This document shows positions 16,944 through 26,136 of a stretch of 64,000 bases of DNA, piece after piece. Under the pieces are notes generated by a model. That model saw only the letters and a program-made list of their open reading frames with translations. It ran no database searches and was not told the origin of the DNA. A program made the translations under genes and the position numbers. Every line of letters begins with the position of its first letter. Positions within the stretch are counted from its first letter, which is position 1. Source of the DNA: Dyadobacter sp. SG02 (GTDB lineage: Bacteria > Bacteroidota > Bacteroidia > Cytophagales > Spirosomataceae); assembly GCF_900109045.1 (NCBI RefSeq), contig NZ_FNYL01000003.1, forward strand, positions 1-64,000. The letters are read 5' to 3'.

Positions 16944-18662
16944 CTAGTGGCTAACTTTCGCCATTTCTTCTTCGCGCAATGCGCGTCGGAGGATCTTGCC
17001 GACATTGGTTTTCGGAAGCTCTTTCCGAAACTCGATCTGTCGCGGGCATTTGTAGCCGGTGAGGTTTTCTTTACAGAATGCTTTTACCTTTTCCTCAGTC
17101 AGTTCCGGATCTTTTTTGACGACAAATATCTTCACCATTTCGCCCGATTTCTCGTCGGGAATGCCCACACAGGCAACTTCCGCGACGCCGGGGCACTGGG
17201 CTACCACATCTTCTATTTCATTGGGGTATACATTAAAACCCGAAACGAGGATCATATCTTTTTTCCGGTCGACAATCTTGAAGAAGCCGTCCGGGTCTTC
17301 GATGCCAATGTCGCCTGTTCTAAACCAGCGGCCACTTTCGTCTTCCAGGATCACTTTGGCAGTTTCGTCGGGACGGTTGTAGTAGCCTAGCATGATCTGC
17401 GGTCCTTTCGCGCAGATTTCACCGCGTTCGCCGACCGGCAACCATTTGTCGTCCTCGCTCAGGATGCGCATTTCTGTACTCGGGAATGGCAGGCCGATGG
17501 TCCCTTGCTTGTGTTTGCCGTTCAACGGGTTCACCGAGAGTACCGGGGACGTCTCAGAAAGTCCGTACCCTTCCACCAGCGGGCAACCGGTAGCTTTTTC
17601 CCAACGCTCCGCCACAATCTTTTGCAGCGCCATTCCGCCAGCAATCGTGATTTTGAGGTTCGAAAAGTCAACCGAAGCAAATTCCGGATTATTCAGCAAA
17701 CCATTGAATAGCGTATTCAGGCCCGGGAAAATATGGAAAGTGTTTTTCTTCAATTCTTTGATAAATGCAGGAATGTCCTTTGGATTGGTGATCAGGACAT
17801 TCAATGCGCCCCATTTGATTCCGCATAAGCCATTGATAGTCATTGCAAACACGTGGTACAGCGGCAATGCGCCAATGAGCGTGAGCTGTCCGGTCGTTTC
17901 CGAGTTTCGCATCTTGGACATCAGCCATTCGTTAATACCTTCTACATTGGCTATCAGGTTCCTGTGCGTGAGCATGGCACCTTTGGATACGCCCGTAGTG
18001 CCGCCGGTATACTGGATAAATGCGAGGTCGAGCCCTGAAACGTTCGGTTTTTGATAGGTGATCCCCGAGCCGACGGACAATGCATGAGCAAGCGTTACCG
18101 TGTTTTTCAGATGATTGGCGGGTACCATTTTCTTCACATATTTCACCACCGCATTGACGATCAGCTTTTTGGGGAAGCCCAGCATATCGCCTATTTCGGT
18201 AATAATCACGTGCTCGATATTCGTATTGGCAATGATTTTTTCAAGGTTAACTGCGAAATTGGCCAGTATCACGATCGCTTTTGCCCCGGAGTCTTTGAAC
18301 TGGTGCTGCATTTCGCGGGGCGTATAAAGCGGGTTTGTGTTCACGATCGTGAGACCCGCACGCAGCGAACCCATCATCACCACCGGATATTGCAGCAGGT
18401 TTGGCATTTGCAATGCAATGCGGTCGCCCTGTTTCAGGCCGATGCTTTGCAGGTACGCCGCGAAATTCTGGGAAAGTTCATCCAGTTGCCCGAAAGTCAG
18501 CTTCTTATCCATATTCGTGAAAGCTGCCTTGTCGGCATTTTCCCGGAAACTCGCCTCCATCAGTTCAAGCAGCGACGAATACGCATCCGGATTTATTTCA
18601 TAGGGAATGCCCTCCGGGTAGTTTTTAAGCCATGGATAGGTATCCTTCGATATCGAGACCAT
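16944..18662 (-). CDS. fadD: Long-chain fatty-acid CoA ligase
   Basis: This enzyme activates fatty acids to acyl-CoA via an acyl-AMP. Motifs: the P-loop-like YTGGTTGVSKGAMLTHRNL, EGYGLSETSPVLS, WFRTGDIGIEDPDGF and the lysine-bearing LPKTNVGKILRRAL at the C-terminus. I place the start at ATG 18662 (MVSISKDTYPW, 572 residues) because the 25 upstream codons are not family-like. It could also supply acyl-CoA for the serine palmitoyltransferase step. Confidence 0.93.
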   Translation of the reverse strand: MVSISKDTYPWLKNYPEGIPYEINPDAYSSLLELMEASFRENADKAAFTNMDKKLTFGQLDELSQNFAAYLQSIGLKQGDRIALQMPNLLQYPVVMMGSLRAGLTIVNTNPLYTPREMQHQFKDSGAKAIVILANFAVNLEKIIANTNIEHVIITEIGDMLGFPKKLIVNAVVKYVKKMVPANHLKNTVTLAHALSVGSGITYQKPNVSGLDLAFIQYTGGTTGVSKGAMLTHRNLIANVEGINEWLMSKMRNSETTGQLTLIGALPLYHVFAMTINGLCGIKWGALNVLITNPKDIPAFIKELKKNTFHIFPGLNTLFNGLLNNPEFASVDFSNLKITIAGGMALQKIVAERWEKATGCPLVEGYGLSETSPVLSVNPLNGKHKQGTIGLPFPSTEMRILSEDDKWLPVGERGEICAKGPQIMLGYYNRPDETAKVILEDESGRWFRTGDIGIEDPDGFFKIVDRKKDMILVSGFNVYPNEIEDVVAQCPGVAEVACVGIPDEKSGEMVKIFVVKKDPELTEEKVKAFCKENLTGYKCPRQIEFRKELPKTNVGKILRRALREEEMAKVSH

Positions 18663-18796
18663 AATTTCAGAGCAAAGGGTAAGAATGACTATTTGTGAAT
18701 TAAGGTAATCAATTAAGCCAAAAAAATATCGAACCAATCCAATTTATTTTTGGCCTTAAAAACCTGCGAATTTGTATCAAATCGCAGACATTATGA

Positions 18797-19306
18797 TTAC
18801 CGGCGGCTAATTTCCCAACGCCAGAGCAGCCCTTCATCGGGGTCGTTGATATCCTCGGTCTGGGCAAAACCCAGCTTTTCCAGAATGTGCCCGGAAGCAT
18901 TCTCTTCCGCCAGCGTGTGCGCGATCACCTTGCGCACGGAGGGATGCTGAAACGCATGATCCAGTAATCCTTTGGCTGTTTCGGTGCCCAGCCCTTTCTC
19001 GCGATAGGACGGAATGACCTCATAACCAATCTCTACCATTCCATCCGAATCGGGCTCCCCTTTGTAGCCGCAGGAGCCGATCAGCATGTTATCCTGGACG
19101 TGTATAATGAGGTAAACCCACCAGTCGCGCAGCGGCGGGTGGGCTTTCCAGCGGTGATAAGATGGTGTGAAAGTATCTCGGAATTCCGTCCACTTTTTAG
19201 GGACGTTTACGCCCATTACGCGGGCTAAGGTATTGTTTCCCATGCGGATAGCATCATAAAGTGTATCGTCGCACGAGATAATTCTTAAATGGGGGGTCAG
19301 AATCAT
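18797..19306 (-). CDS. GNAT family N-acetyltransferase, RimJ/RimL type
   Basis: The protein is 169 residues. It contains the acetyl-CoA binding region EIGYEVIPSYREKGLGTETAK (motif A with GLGTE) and the adjacent NASGHILEKLGF block of RimJ/RimL relatives. The acceptor is unknown. It lies 32 bp after the 19339-20730 gene on the same strand and may share its transcript. Confidence 0.85.
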   Translation of the reverse strand: MILTPHLRIISCDDTLYDAIRMGNNTLARVMGVNVPKKWTEFRDTFTPSYHRWKAHPPLRDWWVYLIIHVQDNMLIGSCGYKGEPDSDGMVEIGYEVIPSYREKGLGTETAKGLLDHAFQHPSVRKVIAHTLAEENASGHILEKLGFAQTEDINDPDEGLLWRWEISRR

Positions 19307-19338
19307 AATAAAGGAAATGAGCCCCCCAATTTAAGAAA

Positions 19339-20730
19339 CTATGAATTGTTTTCGTCAAAGCGGTCGGTAATTGCCTTGCGGATGGCCTGGTGCGGGCGCA
19401 TTCCCGTGCTACGCGTACGAGGGACGGCGCGATCGGCCGAAGCATTCGATTTGGCGCGCAATGCGAGGTTCGAAACGGTCATATGGCTGTTGCGCCAGGC
19501 GTCGTATTCCTCTTCGTTCATTACATCCCGGGTTACCTGCCCGTGGGCATAACCATCGCCGAACGACTGCACACGGCTATCCGTCAATGCGGTTTTCCGC
19601 TCGTTTTCAAGTGTTTCAATTTCCGCTCTGATCTTCGCTTCCTCCGCTTTCAGCTCTTCCAGTTTAGGTAAAAGCTCGATGTCGTTTTCCAAAACGGTTT
19701 TCTGGGTCATATGCTGTGTTACCAGCAGTTGAAGTGGCTCCATCTGTTTCAGAATACGCTTTCTTCTTCTGCGTAGCCGCCATAGTTTGGGGTCGATTTG
19801 CAACCAACGGTACCAGAACCCTTGCAGCACCGGCAGCGCCATACCCAGCGACACCGCCCCCGCAATCGCGAACAGCACACCGCTCAGTACAAACGATAGC
19901 AATGCCCACGGGCTGTTTACAAGGTCGAGGTTGAGTTGGTCGGAGTTTTGAAGTGCCTGCTCGATTTTTTTAGTTAATGCAGGACTATCCACCGGCGCGC
20001 CCGTCAATGGGTCTACCGCATTCAGTTGCAGATTTTTAACCGATTTGTTAATCGCTTCTTTCAGCTTGTCGGTGCGGTAGGCTTCGTAACGGAACCAGCC
20101 GAGTACGATCAGCGTCACAATCGCGAAAATCGATAGCACGAGTTTAAAACCCGCGTACCGTGATCTCGCTTTCGGAGTTTCGTTTTTATGGTATGGTTCC
20201 TCCACCAAACGATCATACGCCGGTTTTAACAGCACAGAAAGCATCGCCAAGCCGATCGCAAATGCCCAGGCCTCGTTCGAGTTCCTGATATTCAATGCAT
20301 AAGCCACGATTTCGTGGGAAATGATCAGGTCACCGGCAATGAATGAAATACCGGCGGCCAGGAAGATCAAACCGGCAATCAGCGAATAGGAAGGCGCCTT
20401 TTCGGCACGTTTCTCCCTCAACTCTTCGGTCTGTGCGTCGATTTCGTTGATCGAGCGCTCCATATCCTTCATTTGCGTAGCCGCATTGTTGAGGCCCATT
20501 ACCTCATTTTGCAACCTGCCATATGCAGTTTTGTGCTCTGCCAGCGCCTGCTGGTTCCTTCCCCTTGTTTCGGAAAGCTCCTGTTTCTTCTCGCTGAGCC
20601 TGTCCTCTAACCAGCCGTGGTTTACATTGCTGGACAAATAATTTTCATATACTTCACGGTCGATACCTTCCATTCCACGCGTGTAGCCGTGTTGGTAATC
20701 TCCGTTTTCATTTGGATTTTGCTCGTTCAT
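19339..20730 (-). CDS. Four-span membrane protein with flanking coiled coils (unrecognised)
   Basis: From ATG 20730 the product is 463 residues; a TTG-side extension was dropped. Order of parts: acidic tail, coiled coil about 41-110, membrane spans about 116-136 and 152-170, a basic linker, spans about 197-213 and 274-300, a strongly basic patch (RLRRRRKRILKQ, about 318-330), a second coiled coil to 382, then a polar tail. A short motif recurs at the two ends: YQHGYTRGM near residue 12 and YAHGQVTRDV near residue 394. I recognise no family. It shares its architecture with the upstream 20811-22040 product, 80 bp away. Confidence 0.8.
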   Translation of the reverse strand: MNEQNPNENGDYQHGYTRGMEGIDREVYENYLSSNVNHGWLEDRLSEKKQELSETRGRNQQALAEHKTAYGRLQNEVMGLNNAATQMKDMERSINEIDAQTEELREKRAEKAPSYSLIAGLIFLAAGISFIAGDLIISHEIVAYALNIRNSNEAWAFAIGLAMLSVLLKPAYDRLVEEPYHKNETPKARSRYAGFKLVLSIFAIVTLIVLGWFRYEAYRTDKLKEAINKSVKNLQLNAVDPLTGAPVDSPALTKKIEQALQNSDQLNLDLVNSPWALLSFVLSGVLFAIAGAVSLGMALPVLQGFWYRWLQIDPKLWRLRRRRKRILKQMEPLQLLVTQHMTQKTVLENDIELLPKLEELKAEEAKIRAEIETLENERKTALTDSRVQSFGDGYAHGQVTRDVMNEEEYDAWRNSHMTVSNLALRAKSNASADRAVPRTRSTGMRPHQAIRKAITDRFDENNS

Positions 20731-20810
20731 GATCCTATTTAGGGTTGATCGAATATCAATTGAGGTAAAAAATCGCGCCATCGGCGCATTTCCTGATCAT
20801 TTTTTCGCCA

Positions 20811-22040
20811 CTATTTGCCCTTCTGGATCAGGTTGAGCTGCCGGGTAGTGAGCTCATTTTTCATGCGGCGCGCGAGGTAGAATTCGCTCTCAAAAAGCTT
20901 GATTAGCATGTCTCTCTTGGCAAAAAGGCGGTCGCGTTCGGTCTCGGCGTGGCTCTGTTCGCGGAGTATTTGCCATTTCTTTACACGCAGGTCGTCTATC
21001 TCCTCCTGCAACGTCTGGCATTCCGACTCCCAGTTGTAGTTATTTTCAACAAAATCCTGGCGGTCGCGACGCATATTTAACCAAACTTGAAGGTCATTGC
21101 GCAGCACGGTAATGTTACTGAGCAGCAGTTTTCCAGCAAAAAGGAAGAGGAAAAAGACGAATACAAACAGCGCAAATGCCTGCCACCAGGTTTGATAAGT
21201 AATCACATTGGCAAACACGAACAATGCAGCCGCGAACGGCAGCCCTATTTCTTCCAGGAGCGATTTCCACGTCACTTTCGAATCGGTGTCATGGAAAAGC
21301 GAAATGCGGCCGAACAAACTGAACATCCCGGCGAGGAACACGCCCAGCGCGATCCACGAATTATCCGCAAATGCCGGTTTCAGCGACTCGCGGATTAAAA
21401 AGAAGTTGCCTACGCACATAGCCGCGCACAGCGTGATGCCTATGAGCGTGCGCGGTAGGTGGTGCTCGCCTTCCGTGCGTGCGCCCGGGGTTTTCAACCG
21501 TTCCTGCAATTCATCGATGCGGTTTTGTTTCTGACCGATGAAAAGGTTCAGCTCCTGAATGCGCTCATTATGTTCCTCGATACTGGCCATATGCGAGGCG
21601 GTCAGGTTCGAGAAGTATTTGTGGATAATATCGGTCTTCTCGTGCGGGTCCGATTCCGAAAGCCCGAATAGCACGCCTTCGTCGCGTAAGGTATCTTCGT
21701 CTTCGAGCCAGTACGGAATCTGAACTTCTACTTTGGGTAATTCCTGCGCTTCGGCTTGGAATTGCGGAAGTGCTGGCTGCGGTGGAGCGGGTTGGGGCGC
21801 TGTCGGCCGAGGTACTACCGGCTGAGCCGCTGCCTGCTGCGGTGCGGCAATTTGATACTGTGGCGCAGCAGCCATTAGGGGTTGCCTGGTGTCGGCAACA
21901 GGTGTCTGATTGATCGGTTTTTGTTCCACTGATTGGGGAGGGGTGTCGTTCGCCTGAATCGGCTCGTCATCGTAAAAATCGTTTTCGTCGCTCTCTCTCG
22001 GACGAAACCAGCCGGCAATTATTTCAGTCAGTTTGGCCAT
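20811..22040 (-). CDS. Four-span membrane protein with proline-rich N-terminus and coiled coils (unrecognised)
   Basis: The 409-residue product starts with a 100-residue low-complexity P/Q/A region. Then come a coiled coil about 150-184, four membrane spans (about 198-216, 228-247, 262-280, 285-306) and a long C-terminal coiled coil about 330-400. It resembles the next protein downstream in layout but not in detectable sequence, so they may be partners or diverged paralogues. No family or catalytic motif was recognised. It follows the 222-residue gene by 97 bp on the same strand. Confidence 0.8.
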   Translation of the reverse strand: MAKLTEIIAGWFRPRESDENDFYDDEPIQANDTPPQSVEQKPINQTPVADTRQPLMAAAPQYQIAAPQQAAAQPVVPRPTAPQPAPPQPALPQFQAEAQELPKVEVQIPYWLEDEDTLRDEGVLFGLSESDPHEKTDIIHKYFSNLTASHMASIEEHNERIQELNLFIGQKQNRIDELQERLKTPGARTEGEHHLPRTLIGITLCAAMCVGNFFLIRESLKPAFADNSWIALGVFLAGMFSLFGRISLFHDTDSKVTWKSLLEEIGLPFAAALFVFANVITYQTWWQAFALFVFVFFLFLFAGKLLLSNITVLRNDLQVWLNMRRDRQDFVENNYNWESECQTLQEEIDDLRVKKWQILREQSHAETERDRLFAKRDMLIKLFESEFYLARRMKNELTTRQLNLIQKGK

Positions 22041-22137
22041 AGTTTTTCATGGGTTAGCCTGCGATTATCCATGAAAACAAACAAAATCACTATAATATTG
22101 TGATGACCGGCTACTAAAAAAGGTAAGGTGCTGGGGA

Positions 22138-22806
22138 TTAGGACATTTCGAACATCTTCTGTAACGCTTGCCAGAGTTTTTTCTTAAGGTTCCGGTCCGC
22201 TTCGATCACGACTAACGGGTCAACCAGCAGGAACCAGATCCCTTCCACGTTTTTGGGCGTGTAAGGCACCAGCAGCAAGTCGAGGTGAAGCTTGATCAGC
22301 GGCACGCCAAAGGAGATAAAGAAGTTGGTTTTTTTGCCCGAAAGCACGGTACGCGCATCTTGTCCGGGCATAAAACTGAAATTCACGACATCGCTCGTTT
22401 CCAGGGAATGGCCCACCGCTTTGAGGATATTGTCGAGGAACAATGCCTCCGACATGAGCATTTCCTTTTGCTTCGGCTCGTCGGTGAGGACAAGTACCTT
22501 GTGTTTTAATGCCGGGAATGCTGGCGCAGGCGCCGAGGCAGGAATGTTTACAGGTGGTGTGGCTACTGCCGGCGTTTGAGGCAATGCGGGCGGAGTTACC
22601 ACGGCTGGCGCAGGTGGCTGGGCGGAAACCGCCGGTGTCGTGGGTAATGTAGGCACGGGTGCCTGCACATGAGCGGGTTCGGGTACAGGCGGCTCGGGTT
22701 GCGCTTCCGCGGCGGCGGGGCGTTCGGTTAGCACATGATCTTCCAGCTGAAATAAAGTCTCATTCTGATAAAGGATCTGGAAAAGTGCTACCGACGAGTG
22801 CTCCAT
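22138..22806 (-). CDS. Unknown protein with proline-alanine linker and C-terminal alpha/beta domain
   Basis: The protein has 222 residues: a 28-residue N-terminal part, a P/A/V-rich linker from about 31 to 98, and a compact C-terminal domain starting KHKVLVLTDEPKQ, with ALFLDNILKAVGHSLE and a hydrophobic core FFISFGVPL. There is no signal peptide. The alternation of short strands and helices is reminiscent of small domains like the polymerase III psi subunit, but I make no family call. The gene lies 6 bp after the nuclease gene and so is probably translationally coupled. Confidence 0.7.
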   Translation of the reverse strand: MEHSSVALFQILYQNETLFQLEDHVLTERPAAAEAQPEPPVPEPAHVQAPVPTLPTTPAVSAQPPAPAVVTPPALPQTPAVATPPVNIPASAPAPAFPALKHKVLVLTDEPKQKEMLMSEALFLDNILKAVGHSLETSDVVNFSFMPGQDARTVLSGKKTNFFISFGVPLIKLHLDLLLVPYTPKNVEGIWFLLVDPLVVIEADRNLKKKLWQALQKMFEMS

Positions 22807-22812
22807 TGATTA

Positions 22813-23391
22813 TTACAAATGCCCGAGTTCCATTCCGGGCTGGGTCCAGATGCCTAGTTTCTGTTTGTTAGCGGCTATTTCGAGTTTGGCATATTCCTGG
22901 TCGTGCGAATACTTTTTGAAATGCACGGCCAGTCCTTTTTTAACCAGTTCTTTATTCAAAACTTTACCATCGGGCAGCACTACTTCGCCAAGCAGACGGC
23001 CATATTTGTCAAATTCGCCTTTGTGACGGATGTTGACGATCTTCCGGAAGCATTTTTCGCTTGTAAACTGCTTCGCATTGTTGTAAAAAGGCATACCGCG
23101 CTCGGGGCAGTTGATATGCAAAAATCGTATCCGCACATTCTTGCCCATTCTGCGTCCTGCTTTTTTACCTGAATAGATAAATTTCAGTTCGATCGTATCT
23201 CCATCTTGGATGCCAATCACTTCGGCTTTGAGTGGATTGGGTAAATCGCTGTTGCTGCGTAGTTGCTGGCCTTCTTCCGATGTCAGCGCGCACGAGGCGA
23301 GCATGGTCGGGGCACTTGTGAGAACGAGGAACAGCAGACTGGAAAATGCAAATCGGGAAATCAGGAAACGGAAATCAGGCACGCGGATCAT
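22813..23391 (-). CDS. Lipoprotein thermonuclease-like (staphylococcal nuclease fold)
   Basis: The 192-residue product has a signal peptide with lipobox TMLASC (Cys34), so it is exported and lipid-anchored. The SNase fold is clear: IQDGDTIELK (Asp65 matches Asp21), IRFLHINCPERG and FDKYGRLLGEV (Arg132 matches Arg87). Arg89 and Glu97 match Arg35 and Glu43. Asn94 stands where the calcium-binding Asp40 would be, so activity or metal use may differ. It is the first gene of the four-gene unit. Function beyond nucleic-acid hydrolysis is unknown. Confidence 0.88.
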   Translation of the reverse strand: MIRVPDFRFLISRFAFSSLLFLVLTSAPTMLASCALTSEEGQQLRSNSDLPNPLKAEVIGIQDGDTIELKFIYSGKKAGRRMGKNVRIRFLHINCPERGMPFYNNAKQFTSEKCFRKIVNIRHKGEFDKYGRLLGEVVLPDGKVLNKELVKKGLAVHFKKYSHDQEYAKLEIAANKQKLGIWTQPGMELGHL

Positions 23392-23431
23392 TCAATAAAG
23401 TTGGAATGCCAAAGATAGGTATTGTTTCCGA

Positions 23432-23824
23432 TCAGTTCTGATCCAGTTTGTACCACTTGATGTCCTTCAATGGTGCTCTCCTTGCCACTGAGGCAGTTGG
23501 CGAATAATTTTTTTCGAGATAATCGAGTACCGGTTTCTCCGCATCGCCCAGCTCCCAAAGGTTATGGTTGGCCTGCATCCAGCGGATCTTCTGCTTCCAG
23601 CCATCACGTGTGAACCGGTTGGCGCTGATCAGCTTGGTAGAATGGCAGTTGGTGCATTGCGCTTTCACCATATACAGGTTTTCATCCACGATAAGGCCCG
23701 TTTCGGGGTCTTTTTTCGTGGTGTCGGCGGTTGCCGCTTTTACATTGTTATAGGTAGCCGTTGTTTCGGGCAGGGTTTGGAATACAATTCCTGCGCCGAG
23801 CATGGCAATCAAAAAGATCTTCAT
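23432..23824 (-). CDS. Periplasmic cytochrome c subunit of sulfite dehydrogenase (SorB-like)
   Basis: A signal peptide precedes a small domain with a single haem-c motif, CTNCH (about residue 57), followed by FTRDGWKQKIRWMQ and a C-terminal DYLEKNY, as in SorB-like subunits. The gene lies 35 bp after the molybdoenzyme gene on the same strand, so it probably accepts electrons from it. The 130-residue length fits a one-haem subunit. Confidence 0.88.
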   Translation of the reverse strand: MKIFLIAMLGAGIVFQTLPETTATYNNVKAATADTTKKDPETGLIVDENLYMVKAQCTNCHSTKLISANRFTRDGWKQKIRWMQANHNLWELGDAEKPVLDYLEKNYSPTASVARRAPLKDIKWYKLDQN

Positions 23825-23859
23825 AAAATATCAGATTTACCCGGAAACATGATGGTGCG

Positions 23860-25092
23860 TTACCCTATTTTGACGGCGATTCTTTCGCAGGCATTGTTCA
23901 AATATCCGCCCGGGTTCCAGGCCGGTGTCAGCATCGGCTGTGCATTGCCTTTATCGTCGGTGGCTTTGACCCAAATCTCATAGTAACCATTCACAGGGAA
24001 TTTAATATTGGTATTCCAATGCTGCCAGGCCAGACGGTTCACGGGAGCTTCGAGTTTGCATTCCTTCCAGGTAGCCCCGAAATCGATCGAAACCTCTACT
24101 TTTTTAACCGAATGGTCTCCCGCCCACGCATGTCCGCGCAATGCGAGCTCTTTACCCGGATCGAGCATTGCACCGGTTTTCGGATAGGTAATGAGCGATT
24201 TCACCGGCATGGATTCGATGATTTTGTAGTATTCGTCAGTTGCCGGAATCTCGGTACCAGGCGCTACCGGGTTACGGGGCAGTTTGTAGCTGTGCCCTTC
24301 CATTTTGGAGCCGTCGTGTACCTTGTTCCGTACCGAAATGCCGCTCAGCCATTTCCCCGAAACCGAAGCAGGCCAGCCGCCGATCACGAGCCGGAGCGGG
24401 TATCCGTGGAATTCGGGAATGTCTTTGCCATTCATTTGCCAGGCGATTAGCGTCTCGTCCTCCATAGCCTTGGCGATGGGTACACCGCGTGAAATGGATT
24501 CTTTCTTGGGATCACGGCTCAGGTGGAGGTCTTTGCCGTGGTAACCTATATATACGGCATCGTTTTTAATGCCCACATCATTCAGAATGTCTTTCAGCCG
24601 CACGCCCGTCCATTGCGCACAATGCACCGCGCCCTGGCCCCATTGGTTACCCGATGCCTGTGGTTGGTAACCCGAACGGCCGTTTCCGCCGCATTCAAGC
24701 ACCAATTGGTAAGTATATTGTTTGAATTTCTTTTTGAGATCGGCCAATGTATAGGTTTTGGGCGCTTTCACCGACTCGCCGTCGATGGTCAGCGTCCAGT
24801 TGGCGAGATCTATTTTTTCAGGAATGAGGCCGTTGTTGCGGATAAACATGTTTTCAACGGGTGTCACACGGTCGTCGAGCAGGTGTACGGGCGTTTCCAC
24901 ATTCCAGGGTTTGTCGCCTTGCACGATCATTTCAGTGGCTTTACCTTTCAACGCATCCTTTTCATCGAGGAAAATGGGTCGGTAACCTTCGGGCATCCGG
25001 TTCGCGAAAACGATCTGGCTGCCCATAGCGGTGGCCAGCGCCGTGAGGCTTCCTTGACGGAGAAAATCTCTTCTGTTTAATTCGGAATTCAT
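23860..25092 (-). CDS. Molybdopterin sulfite oxidase / dehydrogenase, SorA type
   Basis: The enzyme oxidises sulfite to sulfate. A Tat signal, LNRRDFLRQGSLTALATAMG, fits export of a folded molybdoprotein. The molybdenum-ligand cysteine is in VLECGGNGRS, and RLVIGGWPASVSGKWL and the C-terminal dimerisation domain (VEVSIDFGATWKECKLE) follow. The start is ATG 25092; a TTG one codon earlier is less likely. The cytochrome c gene directly downstream points to SorAB-type electron transfer. Sulfite could come from sulfonate or cysteine breakdown. Confidence 0.93.
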   Translation of the reverse strand: MNSELNRRDFLRQGSLTALATAMGSQIVFANRMPEGYRPIFLDEKDALKGKATEMIVQGDKPWNVETPVHLLDDRVTPVENMFIRNNGLIPEKIDLANWTLTIDGESVKAPKTYTLADLKKKFKQYTYQLVLECGGNGRSGYQPQASGNQWGQGAVHCAQWTGVRLKDILNDVGIKNDAVYIGYHGKDLHLSRDPKKESISRGVPIAKAMEDETLIAWQMNGKDIPEFHGYPLRLVIGGWPASVSGKWLSGISVRNKVHDGSKMEGHSYKLPRNPVAPGTEIPATDEYYKIIESMPVKSLITYPKTGAMLDPGKELALRGHAWAGDHSVKKVEVSIDFGATWKECKLEAPVNRLAWQHWNTNIKFPVNGYYEIWVKATDDKGNAQPMLTPAWNPGGYLNNACERIAVKIG

Positions 25093-25196
25093 CAACTGGT
25101 TCAGGAAAACTGGTAAAACATTATTTCCAAATTTACATAAACCGGGCGGCTTAAACCATTATATCGCGCCAAATCGGGCATTTTACCCACAAAAAA

Positions 25197-25220
25197 GAGG
25201 CTACCGTTGCTGGTAACCTC
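25197..25220 (-). terminator. Terminator of the ferritin-like operon
   Basis: Read on the minus strand, GAGGTTACC pairs with GGTAGCCTC (one G-U pair) around a 6-nt loop, and six Ts follow. It lies about 100 bp beyond the stop at 25318. Confidence 0.75.
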
Positions 25221-25317
25221 CTGATTCATAATAGTGTGTAGCCTGGCACTTTGGGCGTTGCCCGTTAAAAAGTGCATGTATATGCCCAACAGGGAAAGTT
25301 TACGTTAATGGGTGCTG

Positions 25318-26109
25318 TTATTTTTTAATAAACGGCCCGGCAATAGCCAGTACCGCTTCTTTGGTCAAAGGCTCATCGAATGCTTCGGTAATGGCCGCGT
25401 CGGATTTGGAAGCGAGGCCTTTCAGGTCTTTGCCGCCTTGTGTCATATTGTCTTCACCTGCGTAAATGGCCGGTACCGCACCTTCTTTGCCGGTAATCCA
25501 GCCTTTCATGGAAGCATTACCGAGCAATGTAGCCGCGAGCCTGCGCGCCACAGCCGCGTGGCGAGCCTCCACGGAATGCACCTGCAATGCATATTCGAGG
25601 ATCTGCGGATCGGCGATCAATGCGCCGGCCTGTCCCTTGTATGCGCGTACGCCAGTGTCTTCGAGCGCGCTCGAAACGGTAACGAAGGTTTTGTAATTGG
25701 TAAATACATCCCCGAATGCGCCGCCGTATTTGAAATCGAAAGTTGGCTTGGGGATGGCTTTGGTACCTAATGCTTTCACAAGAAATGCCACGTGCTGCGT
25801 CTCGTGCTTACCGATCTGCGTGAAAATGGCTTTATCGGATGCCGGAATCAGGTTCGCAGCCGCATTACCTGCTTTGTAGAATTCGTCTTCGAGGTATTCG
25901 AGCGTCAAAGCGTAGTTAAGTACCTCGACCGCTGTCGCCGATTGTGCAAATGCCTTGTTCACGATCGCTGCAAATGCGGTAGGGATCGCGGCCGAGGCCA
26001 GTTTGCTTCCTATTTTGTTCATGAAATGACGGCGCGTGGCGTATTCGAGTCTGCCAGCGGCATCACCGTCAATCTGTTGAAACTTATCTATGATTTTGAA
26101 AATATCCAT
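25318..26109 (-). CDS. Ferritin-like domain protein (Ferritin_2 family), Tat-exported
   Basis: The 263-residue product has a long N-terminal region and then a Tat-like signal (TRRHFMNKIGSKLASAA). The helical bundle carries likely metal ligands in TLEYLEDEFY, IGKHETQHVAFL, SALEDTGVRAYKG and HSVEARHAA. These are the marks of the Ferritin_2 (desiccation-related protein) family. It lies 27 bp after a homologous gene, so the pair is probably a tandem duplication expressed together. Role in iron or oxidative stress is inferred. Confidence 0.85.
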   Translation of the reverse strand: MDIFKIIDKFQQIDGDAAGRLEYATRRHFMNKIGSKLASAAIPTAFAAIVNKAFAQSATAVEVLNYALTLEYLEDEFYKAGNAAANLIPASDKAIFTQIGKHETQHVAFLVKALGTKAIPKPTFDFKYGGAFGDVFTNYKTFVTVSSALEDTGVRAYKGQAGALIADPQILEYALQVHSVEARHAAVARRLAATLLGNASMKGWITGKEGAVPAIYAGEDNMTQGGKDLKGLASKSDAAITEAFDEPLTKEAVLAIAGPFIKK

Positions 26110-26136
26110 TGTGTCTGATCCTGTTAGTGTGAATGA

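Noticed and set aside
24523..25080. 185-codon plus-strand frame opposite the sulfite oxidase gene
   Set aside because: It lies fully antisense to the conserved molybdoenzyme and shows no motif.
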